Assembly: GCF_001278115.1 (NCBI RefSeq)
Contig: NZ_LIYD01000005.1
Coordinates: 2,906,281 to 2,970,280, forward strand
Length of the DNA: 64,000 bases
Origin: Flavobacterium akiainvivens
Lineage (GTDB): Bacteria; Bacteroidota; Bacteroidia; Flavobacteriales; Flavobacteriaceae
Reading direction: 5' to 3'
The position numbers and the translations under genes are program-made. Shown here one piece after another: positions 25,246 to 34,876 of this stretch (position 1 is the first letter of the stretch; the number at the start of each line of letters is the position of its first letter). Below the pieces are notes generated by a model. It was not told the origin of the DNA. It did not search any database and saw nothing but the letters and a program-made list of their open reading frames with translations.

Positions 25246-25893
25246 CTACTCCCCATCCCATTTTTGCATGATGTTCTTTTCCCAAAGTGCTTTTGCATAA
25301 TTGCGGAATACTGCCGGGGCTCCGTTAAAGGCAGGGTCAAACTCATAGCCCCCGCCCATGTAATGGTCTGCGCCTTTATCATCGGTACCGCCAAAAACCT
25401 TGTTTTCGCCGCGCATGGCATATTTTTTTGTACCCTCATACATTATAACCTTCATGCCACAGGGGCTTACATCGCCATGGCAGCAATGCTTGTACATGAG
25501 CCAGACTTCGTTATGCCCGTCTTTATCTAAATCGGTTACCTGAAATGTGCCTTTTAAAAACGCAAGCTCCATATCAACAGGGCAATCTGACACATAGTCA
25601 TATACTTTCCAGGTTTGGGTGGCAACGCCGTTTTTTACAAGGTAGTGATAGGCAAAGAGTTCGGCATCCTGCCCTTCGGTTTCGTGTACAAACCTGTTGC
25701 TTACATAAGCCCCGGTTTGGGTGGTTATAACAATGTTATCGCCCAGGCTGTCGGTATACCGAATGGCATCTTTTACCTTGCCTTCGTAGGTTATGCCTTT
25801 CGGCAGGTTTTTAAGGTCGGCCTTTTGTGTGGTTTGCGCCTGTGCGGAAACAAGGCACACCATAAGGAGTATTAGCAGGAGTTTGATGTTCAT
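25246..25893 (-). CDS. Hypothetical secreted protein with DxDxDG-type motif
   Basis: A 215-residue protein with a signal peptide (MNIKLLLILLMVCLVSAQAQ). Its middle has TDLDKDGHNEVWLMYKHCCH, a DxDxDG calcium-binding-like loop similar to FG-GAP/VCBS repeats, followed by GDVSPCGMKVIMYEG and KKYAMRGENKVFGG. The sequence recalls flavobacterial proteins annotated as M949_RS01915-type surface polysaccharide biosynthesis proteins, but that is from memory and weak. The cluster HCCHGDVSPC could bind metal. It is monocistronic, flanked by REP-like repeats on both sides. Function not known. Confidence 0.65.
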   Translation of the reverse strand: MNIKLLLILLMVCLVSAQAQTTQKADLKNLPKGITYEGKVKDAIRYTDSLGDNIVITTQTGAYVSNRFVHETEGQDAELFAYHYLVKNGVATQTWKVYDYVSDCPVDMELAFLKGTFQVTDLDKDGHNEVWLMYKHCCHGDVSPCGMKVIMYEGTKKYAMRGENKVFGGTDDKGADHYMGGGYEFDPAFNGAPAVFRNYAKALWEKNIMQKWDGE

Positions 25894-26187
25894 AAGGGCG
25901 AAGATAATTGGTTAGTGCAAAATAATGAATTTATTGATACGGGAGATGATCCTGAAGGGGTAACGTGCAACATCGTTATTGTACCCAGGGCAATGCCCTG
26001 AGGTCAACATTACCATTTAACCACCCCGCCCTCCGGGGGAGGGGAATCCACTCGTGCCCTAAACCCATCGTTGCGTGAGACAGGCGAAGCCTGTCTCTAC
26101 AGCCACCCTGTTATCCTGAATCTTTAAATTTTTCAATCCTTAAATCTTTAAATAAAATAATTACTTTTACTACAAACAAACCACCCC
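25894..26187. other. Repeat-rich intergenic region before the S9 peptidase
   Basis: No gene. It holds a degenerate REP-like unit (about 25943-26007, with CCCAGGGCAATGCCCTG), a fragment of direct repeat A (26018-26055) and the words AATCTTTAAATTTTTCAATCC. Near 26161-26170 TTACTTTTAC is a weak promoter-like match for the peptidase gene. Confidence 0.5.
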
Positions 26188-28128
26188 ATGAAACACATAT
26201 ACAACCTGTTAACCTTTGGCATAAGCCTGTTTGCGCTTAGCACATACGCACAGGAAGCCACAATACCCGTAGCCGATAACCTGGTGGCAAAGCTGCCTGC
26301 ACTGCCTGCTGCCATTGCCGAAGACGTAAAACCCTATACCGATGCCCGCTCGGCTGGGCTGGCCGGTTGGCACCCCGTTACCAAGGAAATGTTCATTTCA
26401 ACCCGGTTTGGCAACACCGCGCAAATACACCGGGTGGCCATGCCGGGTGGCGACCGCAGGCAGCTTACTTTTTTTGACGAAGCGCCGGGCGGGTTTAGCA
26501 TACAGCCCACTACGGGCGAGTACTTTTTGTTTAGTAAAGACAAGGGTGGCGATGAGTTCCGCAGCCTTTATAGATATGATATAGCTACCGGAAAAAGCAC
26601 GCTGCTGGCCGGTGCGCCGCGTTCGCAAAACGGCGGTGTAAAGTGGAACGAAGCCGGAACCAAAATTTTATATACCAGCACCCGCCGCAACGGTGCCGAC
26701 CGCGACGTGTACCTTATGGATCCGCTTGACCCATCATCCGACAGGAAAATACTGGAAGTAACCGGCGGCGGCTGGAGCATTGCCGACTGGAGTAAAGACG
26801 AGAAGCTGGTGTTGCTTACCAACTATGTTTCGGTTAACGAGGTACAGACGTATGTGTATGATATGGAGGCGGGTAAGCTGACAAAAATACTCCCTAAAAA
26901 AAACGAACGCACAGTATATAACGGCATTAAGTTTGCCCACGGCAACACCCACATTTTTGTTTTAACCACCAGCGGCAGCGAGTTTCTGCGTCCTGCCATA
27001 GCAGAAATTAAAACCGGCAAGCTAATGTGGCTGGCAGAGGGCATCAACTGGGATTTTGATGCATACGCCATAAGTAAAGACGGCGCTAAGGCCGCATTTG
27101 TAGTAAATGAGGCGGGCCAAAGCAAGCTGTATATCCAGAATATAACCACCAAACGATATGAGGCCGTTACTGTAATACCTACGGGTGTTATAGACGGCGT
27201 GGAGTGGCATAACGACAATATTTCGCTGGGCATTACCTTTGGTACGGCCACCTCAAGCGGAGATGTATATGAATACAACACCAACACCCGTAAACTGACC
27301 CGCTGGACCGAGAGCGAGCTGGGGCCCATGAGCCTGGACGGCCTTGGCGAACCGGAACTGGTAAAATGGAAAAGCTTTGACAGGCAGGAGATTTCGGGTT
27401 TCCTGTACAAAGCCAACAAGAAGTTTACGGGTAAGAGGCCGGTTATAATCAACATTCACGGCGGGCCGGAAGGGCAAAGCCAACCGTTTTTTATAGGCCG
27501 CTACAACTACTACCTTAACGAGCTGGGGGTGAGCATCCTGTTCCCTAACGTGCGCGGCAGTGTGGGCTATGGCAAGACCTTTACCGACCTTGATAACGGC
27601 TATAAGCGCGAAGACAGCGTAAAAGACATTGGCGCCCTTCTGGACTGGATTGCCACGCAACCCAGCCTTGACCCTGACCGTATTATGGTTATGGGCGGCA
27701 GCTATGGCGGCTACATGACCCTGGCCTGCGCCACACATTATAACGACCGCATTCGCTGCAGTGTTGATATTGTGGGCATCAGCAACTTTAATACGTTCCT
27801 TAAAAATACCGAAAGCTACCGCCGCGACCTGCGCCGCGTAGAGTATGGCGATGAGCGCGACCCTAAAATGGCGGCTTTTTTTGAAAAGATTGCCCCGCTA
27901 AACAACGCCGGCAAGATTACCAAGCCCATGTTCATAATCCAGGGTAAGAACGACCCGCGTGTGCCCTACACCGAGGCTGAGCAGATGGTACAGAAAATTG
28001 AGACCAACAAGGGTGTGGTGTGGTACCTTATGGCAAATGACGAGGGCCACGGTTTCCGTAAGAAGAATAACCAGGATTTTCAGTTTTATGCGGTTACGGC
28101 TTTTGTGAAGGAGTACCTTTTAAAATAG
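26188..28128 (+). CDS. S9 family peptidase (prolyl oligopeptidase-like), secreted
   Basis: A 646-residue serine peptidase exported by a signal peptide (residues 1-21, ending TYAQ). Residues about 50-390 form a WD40/TolB-like propeller with repeated blade motifs such as GGWSIADWSKDEKLVLLT. The C-terminal catalytic domain shows the nucleophile in GGSYGGYMTLAC (Ser near residue 504), the acid in GKNDPRVPYTEA (Asp near 589) and the His in DEGHGF (near 621). Such enzymes cleave short peptides, often after Pro or Ala. It is likely periplasmic or surface-associated, since no T9SS tail is present. It is monocistronic. Confidence 0.92.
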   Translation: MKHIYNLLTFGISLFALSTYAQEATIPVADNLVAKLPALPAAIAEDVKPYTDARSAGLAGWHPVTKEMFISTRFGNTAQIHRVAMPGGDRRQLTFFDEAPGGFSIQPTTGEYFLFSKDKGGDEFRSLYRYDIATGKSTLLAGAPRSQNGGVKWNEAGTKILYTSTRRNGADRDVYLMDPLDPSSDRKILEVTGGGWSIADWSKDEKLVLLTNYVSVNEVQTYVYDMEAGKLTKILPKKNERTVYNGIKFAHGNTHIFVLTTSGSEFLRPAIAEIKTGKLMWLAEGINWDFDAYAISKDGAKAAFVVNEAGQSKLYIQNITTKRYEAVTVIPTGVIDGVEWHNDNISLGITFGTATSSGDVYEYNTNTRKLTRWTESELGPMSLDGLGEPELVKWKSFDRQEISGFLYKANKKFTGKRPVIINIHGGPEGQSQPFFIGRYNYYLNELGVSILFPNVRGSVGYGKTFTDLDNGYKREDSVKDIGALLDWIATQPSLDPDRIMVMGGSYGGYMTLACATHYNDRIRCSVDIVGISNFNTFLKNTESYRRDLRRVEYGDERDPKMAAFFEKIAPLNNAGKITKPMFIIQGKNDPRVPYTEAEQMVQKIETNKGVVWYLMANDEGHGFRKKNNQDFQFYAVTAFVKEYLLK

Positions 28129-28167
28129 TCGAAAGTTTTAAAGTCGAAGGTCGAAAGTTGTGGGGTC

Positions 28168-28202
28168 TGTAGGGATGAGCCGACCCTAAAGGGTCGGGAA
28201 TT
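28168..28202. repeat. Degenerate REP-like hairpin
   Basis: CCGACCCTAAAGGGTCGG is a near-perfect palindrome matching the second hairpin of the REP-like units at 25182, 49795 and 57326. It lies between convergent stops. Confidence 0.55.
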
Positions 28203-28209
28203 TGTTCAT

Positions 28210-29073
28210 TTATTGGATTCCTTGTGTATTTAAATTTCCAACTGTAATAAAAAATCCTTTAAAATCTTTATGTTCTCCCTTTATACTTATCAATACTTGT
28301 ATTTTTAAATTATATATATCTAATGAAGTATTTTTAGAAATAATAGTTCCGATTTTTAATATATCAAATGATTTAAATTTATCTGAATTAGGATTTCCAA
28401 ATAATAAGGATCCATGATCTTTTGAAAACTCCTTGAAGTAACTTATTTTGTAGAAATTTTCTATTTTCATTATCATTAAATTTTCGATAGTATTTATTGT
28501 CTGGTCAAACCATTGTAAAGACTTGTAATCGGTCAGCAATCTGTTTAAATTATCTTTCGAAAGAATGCGGGAATTATTAATAATTGCTGCTCCAAAAAAG
28601 TTTTTATCATAACAATAAATTTTGTCATATGTCGTAGCATATCTTAATTCAATTCTTCCTATTATATCAAATAGATTTATATTCAATTTTCCTGTCAAAC
28701 TTCCAGAATTAAATCTTTTTACATTCAACTGAAAATAAATCGCAAATATTAAAGATTGAAGTGGATTGTCAAATATTTGAAAACCACCATCACCAGTACT
28801 AATAAAATTTTCCTTAAAGTCAGAAAAAGTACTTCCATAATTTTGAAAGAAATACTTTTCTCCTATTGAACAATTTTCAACGGTTATTTTATATAATGAA
28901 TTGAATAACACCGGAACATAAACTTGTATATCTTCAGAGTACTCACTATATTTATATATATCTATACCTAAGACCGATTTATTTTCGATATACTCTTTAT
29001 GTAAATTTTGTTTCTGTTCTTCATTAAGCGATTTAGAAAGTTCAACTTCTGGTTCAAATTTTTTCATGTACAA
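28210..29073 (-). CDS. Putative class III nucleotidyl cyclase-like protein
   Basis: A 287-residue AT-rich gene. The segment GIDIYKYS (Asp38) and, later, STGDGGFQIF (Asp95) are spaced like the two metal-binding Asp of class III adenylate/guanylate cyclases. RIELRYATTYDKIY and FFGAAIINNSRIL (Gly161 to Arg169) match the cyclase segment that normally reads G-x-x-V-N-x-A-x-R. The usual Asn position is occupied by Ile165, with Asn one residue later; Arg169 is retained. A roughly 110-residue C-terminal part is unassigned. If active it would make a cyclic nucleotide, as in Pycsar defence, but no effector gene is adjacent. The fold assignment is from motif reading and moderately confident; activity is not established. 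ATG 29073 or 29067 could be the start. Confidence 0.5.
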   Translation of the reverse strand: MYMKKFEPEVELSKSLNEEQKQNLHKEYIENKSVLGIDIYKYSEYSEDIQVYVPVLFNSLYKITVENCSIGEKYFFQNYGSTFSDFKENFISTGDGGFQIFDNPLQSLIFAIYFQLNVKRFNSGSLTGKLNINLFDIIGRIELRYATTYDKIYCYDKNFFGAAIINNSRILSKDNLNRLLTDYKSLQWFDQTINTIENLMIMKIENFYKISYFKEFSKDHGSLLFGNPNSDKFKSFDILKIGTIISKNTSLDIYNLKIQVLISIKGEHKDFKGFFITVGNLNTQGIQ

Positions 29074-29414
29074 TTTCGGTTAATTTTATGGTGTGGCTTT
29101 AATAGCCATCCAAATACTTATTTGAGCAACTTCATAAACCTACATAAAATAATAAATAACTCTATTAAAATAGCAAGAAACAATTATGAATAAAAAAACG
29201 ATAATATGAACTATTTTAAAGAAATAATTCTGCTTCAAAAAAATAGTATTACACATTTTTTGTGCTTTGGGCTTTATGACTTCCGACCTTTGACCTTATA
29301 ACTGAATCTTAAACTCCAAAAGTGAAGAACTACCGTTAATTTGATGTTAAAAAGTAAGAATTTACTGTATTGCGAAATCAACCTGAAAACGTATATTTGG
29401 GTAACTGATTTTTT
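29074..29414. other. Intergenic region between the cyclase-like gene and comF
   Basis: No gene. AT-rich. It contains the dispersed word ACTTCCGACCTTTGACCTTATAAC (from about 29279) and the comF promoter at 29392-29399. Confidence 0.5.
29392..29399 (+). promoter_or_regulatory. TAnnTTTG promoter of comF
   Basis: TATATTTG lies 15 bp before the ATG, with TTG at 29370-29372, 19 bp upstream. Both elements and their spacing match the Bacteroidota consensus. Confidence 0.75.
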
Positions 29415-30098
29415 ATGCTAAAACCGCTCCTCAACCTTATCTACCCTCCCCTGTGCCCCGGGTGCAATGAACCCCTGCCGGAAGAAACCGCCATGATCTG
29501 TACCACCTGCCGGCACGATATGCCGTTTACCAACCACCATTTACAGCTTGATAATGAAGCACATAAAAAGTTTTTAGGCCGGTTACCGGTAGAGCATGTG
29601 TCGGCCCTGCTGTATTTTCATAAGGAGGGAATAGGCCAGAATTTGGTACACAACCTTAAGTACCGCCGCCAGCAGCAGGTTGGCACGCTTATGGGGCAAT
29701 GGTATGCCAAAGACTTAGCCAAAGTTACTGTTTTACAAGACGTTACAGATGTAATACCCGTACCCCTGCACCCTAAAAAACTCCGCGAACGGGGCTATAA
29801 CCAAGCCGCCGGGTTTGCCAAAGCACTGGCTAACGGACTGAATACCAACTATAACGACACCCTGCTGCTGCGTGCTACCTACAACAAGACCCAAACCCAG
29901 AAGAACAGGGAGAAACGGGCAGAGATTATCAATTCGGCATTTAGCGTAAACTACTCTGAATCAGACCACAATAAGCACTTTTTACTGGTAGATGATGTAA
30001 TAACCACCGGTGCTACCCTTGAAGCCTGCGGCAGGCTGCTGCTACAGGTGCCCGGGGCAAGGCTGAGTATTGTTACCATAGCTTACGCGCATAGTTAA
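29415..30098 (+). CDS. comF: ComF family phosphoribosyltransferase-like competence protein
   Basis: A 227-residue cytoplasmic protein linked to DNA uptake or recombination in naturally competent bacteria. The N-terminal Cys4 zinc finger is CPGCNEPLPEETAMICTTC (residues about 14-32). Residues 60-110 contain the conserved block LKYRRQQQVGTLMG. The PRPP-binding motif FLLVDDVITTGATLEACG is near the C-terminus. RERGYNQA at about residue 130 is also conserved. Length is normal. A strong promoter precedes it and no co-transcribed gene follows. Confidence 0.93.
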   Translation: MLKPLLNLIYPPLCPGCNEPLPEETAMICTTCRHDMPFTNHHLQLDNEAHKKFLGRLPVEHVSALLYFHKEGIGQNLVHNLKYRRQQQVGTLMGQWYAKDLAKVTVLQDVTDVIPVPLHPKKLRERGYNQAAGFAKALANGLNTNYNDTLLLRATYNKTQTQKNREKRAEIINSAFSVNYSESDHNKHFLLVDDVITTGATLEACGRLLLQVPGARLSIVTIAYAHS

Positions 30099-30166
30099 AA
30101 TACTGATATACAAATAAAAAGACCACCTTTCGGCAGCCCTTCCATTCCCTGTAGAGGGGTATTAAG

Positions 30167-32179
30167 CTATTCTATTATCAGTTTTGTGGTTTGCTGCACA
30201 CCACTGTCATTTTGTAATTTCAGCATGTACACACCCGAGGCAACGTTTTGTAAATCAACCTGTTGGGAGCCTGAGGTAATAATACCCTCCATAACTTTAG
30301 CGCCTAAAAGTGAATATATTTCAAATGACAGGTTTTCTTCAGTATTGATATTCAGCACATTATTAGCAGGATTAGGGTATACCTGTACATTTTTAAGCCC
30401 AAATTGCCCGGCACCGGCCACAACATTAACCTGCTGGCAAGACTCTATAGCACCACAAAGGTTTGATATTGTTACACATACCTCATATGTACCGGGCTCT
30501 TCAAAGTAATAGGTAGGGTTTACTTCGGTAGATGTACCCTCACTGCCAAAGTACCAGTTAATGGTATAGTAGCCGGTATCACCGGTATATTCAAAGGCAA
30601 AAGCACCTTCTTGATTGTTAAGTGCTTCACTTACAGTAAATGACGGTTGAGGCGTATTGCAATAGCACTCATCTGTACCGTACTTAGCCACCAGGAAATC
30701 AGTCTGTTGGGTATCGGTATACAGTTCATGGTCGCCAAAGGTAACATGATAGGCAAACTCAGCACCAAGGTAAAAGGCACCGTTAGCCGCGGTAAGCGCC
30801 GAGCCCCTGTCCCAAGACCCTATATTACTTTCAATTTGCTCAACACCAGCCACTTCTCCCGTTTGAGCGTTAAATTTATAGACGTATATATCATCTCCCT
30901 GGTTAAATACAAGGGGTACCTGATAATCACCCCATGTAATGCCCATGCCACCCCCGGTAATCCATACTTCATCGCCATTAACCGCAATACCGTTTCCAAA
31001 GTTAGCCGACTCTACCGCATCGGGCGCTGTACCCCAAATTGTATTACCTTCTGAATCAAGTTTATACACTACCGGATAGGTATACACATATTGTGGGTCG
31101 AATGACACGCTGCCAAAAGTATCATCATGGTAGCTTGCCCCGGTAAGGTATATATTCCCTTGATTATCAAGCGTTATATCATTAAAACCATGGCCAAACA
31201 TAATGGTGGTGTTCTGCTTTAGCCACTGTGCCTGGCCATTGCTGTTAAAAGCCGCTATGTAAGCACTACCCGTAACCTGCTGGCCGTCAACCTTGACATA
31301 ATCGCTGTCATCAAATGTAAAACGGTATCCTGCCAGGTAAATAACACCTGTTACATGATTGCGTACCATTTTGAAATTCAAAATATTACCAGAAGTTATT
31401 TCGACTTCAAAAGGGTGGGCTTCAATAAAATTGCCATCAGTATCATATTTAAGCAGGTGCAATGTTCCGGTAGTGGTGTTTTGGTAAGCACCATCGCAAT
31501 AGGTACCTGCTGCCAGCTGGCATAGCCAGTAGGTATTACCCTGAGGGTCAACCTCTACGCCCAGGTTGCGGTTTTGTGTAACCGACTCTGAAAATGTAAG
31601 CCCCGGTGGCTGTGGGGTGTGTACCCATTCCAGTTCGCCATCGTTACTGTATTTAAACAGGTAAAGTGCTTCATTATTAGTGTTCCAGTTGTCATACTCT
31701 ACTGCGTAATCTTCGTCAAAATGTATCCCTTCAAATTCGCTGCCGGGGCTGCTGGTGTTTATCAAAAAGCCTGATGCATATACATTGCCGGCGGCATCAG
31801 TCTTTATATTCTTAATATAATCATCTGAAGGGCCGCCAATTACCTTAGCCCAACGCAGGGTACCATCGCAGGCAAAGCTTGATATCATGTAGTCTACCGT
31901 GGCATAGCTGGAGGCATAGGCCCCAAAAGATTGTTTCGGTACACCATCTACCTCAAGGTTAGATATACCCACCGGCGAAAGCGCAAAAACATTGTCTTCG
32001 GGGTCGGTTGCCATGCTGGTAACCGTCTCAGGCTTAGAGTATCCTGCGGCCTGTATCTGGTCATTAGCGCCGCCAAATTTTGCCCACTGCCATTCCTGCC
32101 CAATGGCCATTGCGGGTAATAATAAAGACAATAGGGGTAAGGCAAGCCTGTAAGGCCTGCAATGGTAGTGTTTTAGCAT
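30167..32179 (-). CDS. T9SS cargo protein with SBBP-like repeats and a PKD domain
   Basis: A 670-residue secreted protein. The signal peptide is residues 1-27. From about 40 to 490 there are repeated blocks of the type DPQGNTYWLC, DNQGNIYLTGAS and DAAGNVYASGF, each followed by KYDTDGNF-like strands; these are SBBP beta-propeller repeats. A PKD-like domain lies near 505-590 (YFEEPGTYEVCVTISNLCG). The C-terminal T9SS type A sorting domain begins VYPNPANNVLNI and ends TKLIIE. The large, regularly repeated blades suggest a surface scaffold, but no catalytic motif is visible. The gene is isolated and divergent from the lipoprotein gene to its right. Confidence 0.85.
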   Translation of the reverse strand: MLKHYHCRPYRLALPLLSLLLPAMAIGQEWQWAKFGGANDQIQAAGYSKPETVTSMATDPEDNVFALSPVGISNLEVDGVPKQSFGAYASSYATVDYMISSFACDGTLRWAKVIGGPSDDYIKNIKTDAAGNVYASGFLINTSSPGSEFEGIHFDEDYAVEYDNWNTNNEALYLFKYSNDGELEWVHTPQPPGLTFSESVTQNRNLGVEVDPQGNTYWLCQLAAGTYCDGAYQNTTTGTLHLLKYDTDGNFIEAHPFEVEITSGNILNFKMVRNHVTGVIYLAGYRFTFDDSDYVKVDGQQVTGSAYIAAFNSNGQAQWLKQNTTIMFGHGFNDITLDNQGNIYLTGASYHDDTFGSVSFDPQYVYTYPVVYKLDSEGNTIWGTAPDAVESANFGNGIAVNGDEVWITGGGMGITWGDYQVPLVFNQGDDIYVYKFNAQTGEVAGVEQIESNIGSWDRGSALTAANGAFYLGAEFAYHVTFGDHELYTDTQQTDFLVAKYGTDECYCNTPQPSFTVSEALNNQEGAFAFEYTGDTGYYTINWYFGSEGTSTEVNPTYYFEEPGTYEVCVTISNLCGAIESCQQVNVVAGAGQFGLKNVQVYPNPANNVLNINTEENLSFEIYSLLGAKVMEGIITSGSQQVDLQNVASGVYMLKLQNDSGVQQTTKLIIE

Positions 32180-32300
32180 GTTGAATATAGTTGATTGGTT
32201 TTTTCAGATAACAGCCCTACAGGGTTTTACCCTACCATATACTAAAACATTTTGCCCCCTGTGAAATAAATTGTTATTTTGTGCAGTTATAATGTGCACC

Positions 32301-33932
32301 ATGCTGAAAAACACCTTTTTCCTTATACTTGCGGTAGCTTTTACCCTTACCGGATGTGCCAAGCGCGGCACCATATCGGGCGGTCCTAAAGACACCATAG
32401 CCCCTTATATTATAGGCAGTTACCCTAAAAACATGACTACTAATTTTAAGGGTAAAGAAATACACATAGACTTTAACGAATACATTAAGGTTAAGGATAT
32501 CAACAAGCAGCTGATTATATCGCCACCGCTTAAGTATCAGCCTACTATAACGCCACAGGGCAGCGCCAGCAAGTTTATAGAGGTAAAGATTAAAGATACC
32601 CTGGAAGACAACACTACCTACAGCCTTAACTTTGGCCAAAGTATAACCGATAATAACGAGGGTAACCCCTACTCGCAGTTCCGGTTTGTGTTTTCAACCG
32701 GCGATTATATTGATTCACTGCAGGTTAACGGCGGTATAAAAGATGCCTTTAACCGCACTCCCGATAACTTTGTAACCGTAATGCTGTATGAAGCCAATGA
32801 GGCGTTTAACGACAGTACTGTGTATAAAGAACGCCCGCGCTATGTTACTAACACACTGGATAGTATGACCAACTATTCGCTGCAAAACCTTAAGGAGGGC
32901 CGCTACCACATCTTTGCACTTAAGGATGCATCTAACAACTATACCTATGACCCTAAGAGCGACAAAATTGCTTTTTTGGGCCGCGCCATAACCATACCTA
33001 CCGACAGTACCTATGAGCTGAAACTCTTTAAGCAAAAAGGTGATTTTAAGCCTTCTAAGCCCGTTATTGCCACCAGCAACAGGCTGTTTTTGCCTTATGA
33101 GGGCGATGCACGCGGGGCTACCGTAGTGGTTAAAAATGGCGCGGGCACCGATGTTATACCATCAAGGCTTACCGCCGAAAAGGGCAAAGACTCGTTAAAC
33201 ATCTGGCTGCCAAGGGATATTGTGCGCGATTCGTTGAGTGTGCAGGTAACACACCGCGACTCGATAAAAAACTTTATGGTAAAGCTTAAGGAAATAAAAG
33301 CAACCGACTCGCTAACCCTTGATGCCGTGCAAAAGGGCGGGTTAAACTTTAGGGACAGGTTCACGCTGAGGCCGTTAACACCGCTTACTGCTATAGATTC
33401 TACCAAAATATCATTGATAAATAAAGACTCTATAGCCGTGCCCTATAGCTATAAGTATGATGAGTATAAGCAGGAAATAGTGTTTGATTTCCAGAAGGAA
33501 GAGGAAGAAAAATATGTGTTTACCTTTATGCCCGGCGCTGTAACCGACTTTTATGGCAAGCAGAACGATACCACCTATTACAAGCTCAACACACGGGTAT
33601 ATGTAGACTATGGCAATATTTTTATCAAGCTGCAAAATGTAAAGCGTTTCCCACTAATCATACAGCTTACTGATGAAAAGGGAGACACTAAGGCCGAGGC
33701 ATTTAGCGATGGCGCTACCGAAATTAATTTTGAATTGCTGGAACCCGCAAAGTACTATGTAAGGTTAATTTATGACGACAATAATAACCGCGAGTGGGAT
33801 ACCGGCGATTACATGAAAAAAATCCAGCCTGAAGAGGTTTTTTACCGACCTAAAGAACTGGATGTAAGGCCCATGTGGGATTACGAAGAAATTATTAATG
33901 GAGACGGCACATCGGGCAATCCCGGTGGCTAA
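32301..33932 (+). CDS. Lipoprotein with Big_5-type Ig-like domain
   Basis: A 543-residue protein from ATG 32301; upstream codons to 32271 and an ATG at 32292 are in frame but less likely. MLKNTFFLILAVAFTLTGC is a lipoprotein signal with Cys19. The following GGPKDTIAPYIIGSYPKN and INFGQSI-like region (residues about 28-130, ending FVFSTGDYIDS) is the Big_5 Ig-like domain typical of conserved Bacteroidota outer-membrane lipoproteins. The rest is beta-rich, and the C-terminus has a DDNNNREWDTGDY calcium-loop-like block. A near match TATTTTG precedes it. The last 4 bp overlap the convergent amidase gene. Role unknown. Confidence 0.8.
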   Translation: MLKNTFFLILAVAFTLTGCAKRGTISGGPKDTIAPYIIGSYPKNMTTNFKGKEIHIDFNEYIKVKDINKQLIISPPLKYQPTITPQGSASKFIEVKIKDTLEDNTTYSLNFGQSITDNNEGNPYSQFRFVFSTGDYIDSLQVNGGIKDAFNRTPDNFVTVMLYEANEAFNDSTVYKERPRYVTNTLDSMTNYSLQNLKEGRYHIFALKDASNNYTYDPKSDKIAFLGRAITIPTDSTYELKLFKQKGDFKPSKPVIATSNRLFLPYEGDARGATVVVKNGAGTDVIPSRLTAEKGKDSLNIWLPRDIVRDSLSVQVTHRDSIKNFMVKLKEIKATDSLTLDAVQKGGLNFRDRFTLRPLTPLTAIDSTKISLINKDSIAVPYSYKYDEYKQEIVFDFQKEEEEKYVFTFMPGAVTDFYGKQNDTTYYKLNTRVYVDYGNIFIKLQNVKRFPLIIQLTDEKGDTKAEAFSDGATEINFELLEPAKYYVRLIYDDNNNREWDTGDYMKKIQPEEVFYRPKELDVRPMWDYEEIINGDGTSGNPGG

Positions 33933-34696
33933 TACTGTAGTGTAAAACTATCCCTGTCGTTTAAAAACGCAAATTTGGCGCGGGTTTCCTCAAGCATTTG
34001 TTTGCTTAATTCAATAGTAAACACACCATCTGTTTCCTGTGGTTCAACAATATAAGCACCTAAAGCATCCAGCACCTGGCTGTGGCCGCTGTAGGCATGG
34101 CCGTTGGCATCCTGCCCCACACGGTTTACCCCTATGGTATAGGCAAGGTTTTCTATGGCACGGGCTTTTAGCAGGCTGTCCCACGCAAAAGTGCGTATCT
34201 GCGGCCAGTTGGCTACATACAGCAATAAATCATAGCCCTCCGTATTCCTCGCAAATACCGGGAAACGCAGGTCATAGCACACCAGTGGGCATATTTTCCA
34301 CCCTTTATAGTCTACAATAAGCTTTTCAGTACCGGCGGTATAATGCTTGTCCTCCCCCGCAAACGAAAACAGGTGGCGCTTGTTGTAGGTTTTTATTTCG
34401 CCGTCAGGCAGTACAAACAACAGGCGGTTATAGTACTTGTCATCTTCCTCAATAACAAGGCTTCCGGTTATGGCACATCCTTTTGAAACAGCAGTTTGTA
34501 CCATCCACTGCACGCTTTCCCCATCCATGGTTTCGGCTACAGCCGAAGGGTTCATGGTAAAGCCGGTGGCAAACATTTCAGGCAGTACAACAAGGTCAAC
34601 CACCTCATTTATAGCGTTTATCTTCTCGGTAAAAGCAGCACGATTGGCCGCAGCGTCTTCCCAGGCGAGAGCGGTTTGTATAAGGGATATTTTCAT
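33929..34696 (-). CDS. Carbon-nitrogen hydrolase (omega-amidase, YafV-like)
   Basis: A 255-residue nitrilase-superfamily enzyme. The Glu-Lys-Cys triad is visible: Glu in DLVVLPEMFATGF, Lys in TYNKRHLFSFAGE, and Cys in CPLVCYDLRFPVF. The pattern is closest to YafV/Nit2 omega-amidases, which hydrolyse 2-oxoglutaramate or 2-oxosuccinamate to clear toxic ketoacid amides. Substrate assignment is by similarity only. It ends tail to tail with the lipoprotein gene, overlapping 4 bp. No promoter motif was found; a repeat pair (34706-34789) lies upstream. Confidence 0.88.
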   Translation of the reverse strand: MKISLIQTALAWEDAAANRAAFTEKINAINEVVDLVVLPEMFATGFTMNPSAVAETMDGESVQWMVQTAVSKGCAITGSLVIEEDDKYYNRLLFVLPDGEIKTYNKRHLFSFAGEDKHYTAGTEKLIVDYKGWKICPLVCYDLRFPVFARNTEGYDLLLYVANWPQIRTFAWDSLLKARAIENLAYTIGVNRVGQDANGHAYSGHSQVLDALGAYIVEPQETDGVFTIELSKQMLEETRAKFAFLNDRDSFTLQY

Positions 34697-34705
34697 TTGG
34701 TTTCT

Positions 34706-34789
34706 TTAGCCACTAATTTCACGAATTTTCACGAATTAACATCTAAACACACCCTACAAATTGGTGCTAATTCGTGAAATTAGTGGCTA
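34706..34789. repeat. MITE-like inverted repeat, family B copy 1
   Basis: Left arm TTAGCCACTAATTTCACGAA and right arm TTCGTGAAATTAGTGGCTA frame about 45 bp. Related pairs occur at 41745-41853 and 56602-56712. Confidence 0.7.
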
Positions 34790-34804
34790 TAAACTGCCTA
34801 AACA

Positions 34805-34836
34805 ACAAAAGCCCCCGTAACCAATCGGGGGCTTTC
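34805..34836 (-). terminator. Intrinsic terminator after the glycosidase operon
   Basis: Stem AAAGCCCCCG/CGGGGGCTTT with an 8-nt loop and a T-rich tail on the minus strand. It lies about 40 nt past the GH3 stop. Confidence 0.85.
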
Positions 34837-34876
34837 AAATAGAACTAACCTAAAACTCTAATTTATGAATAACTAA

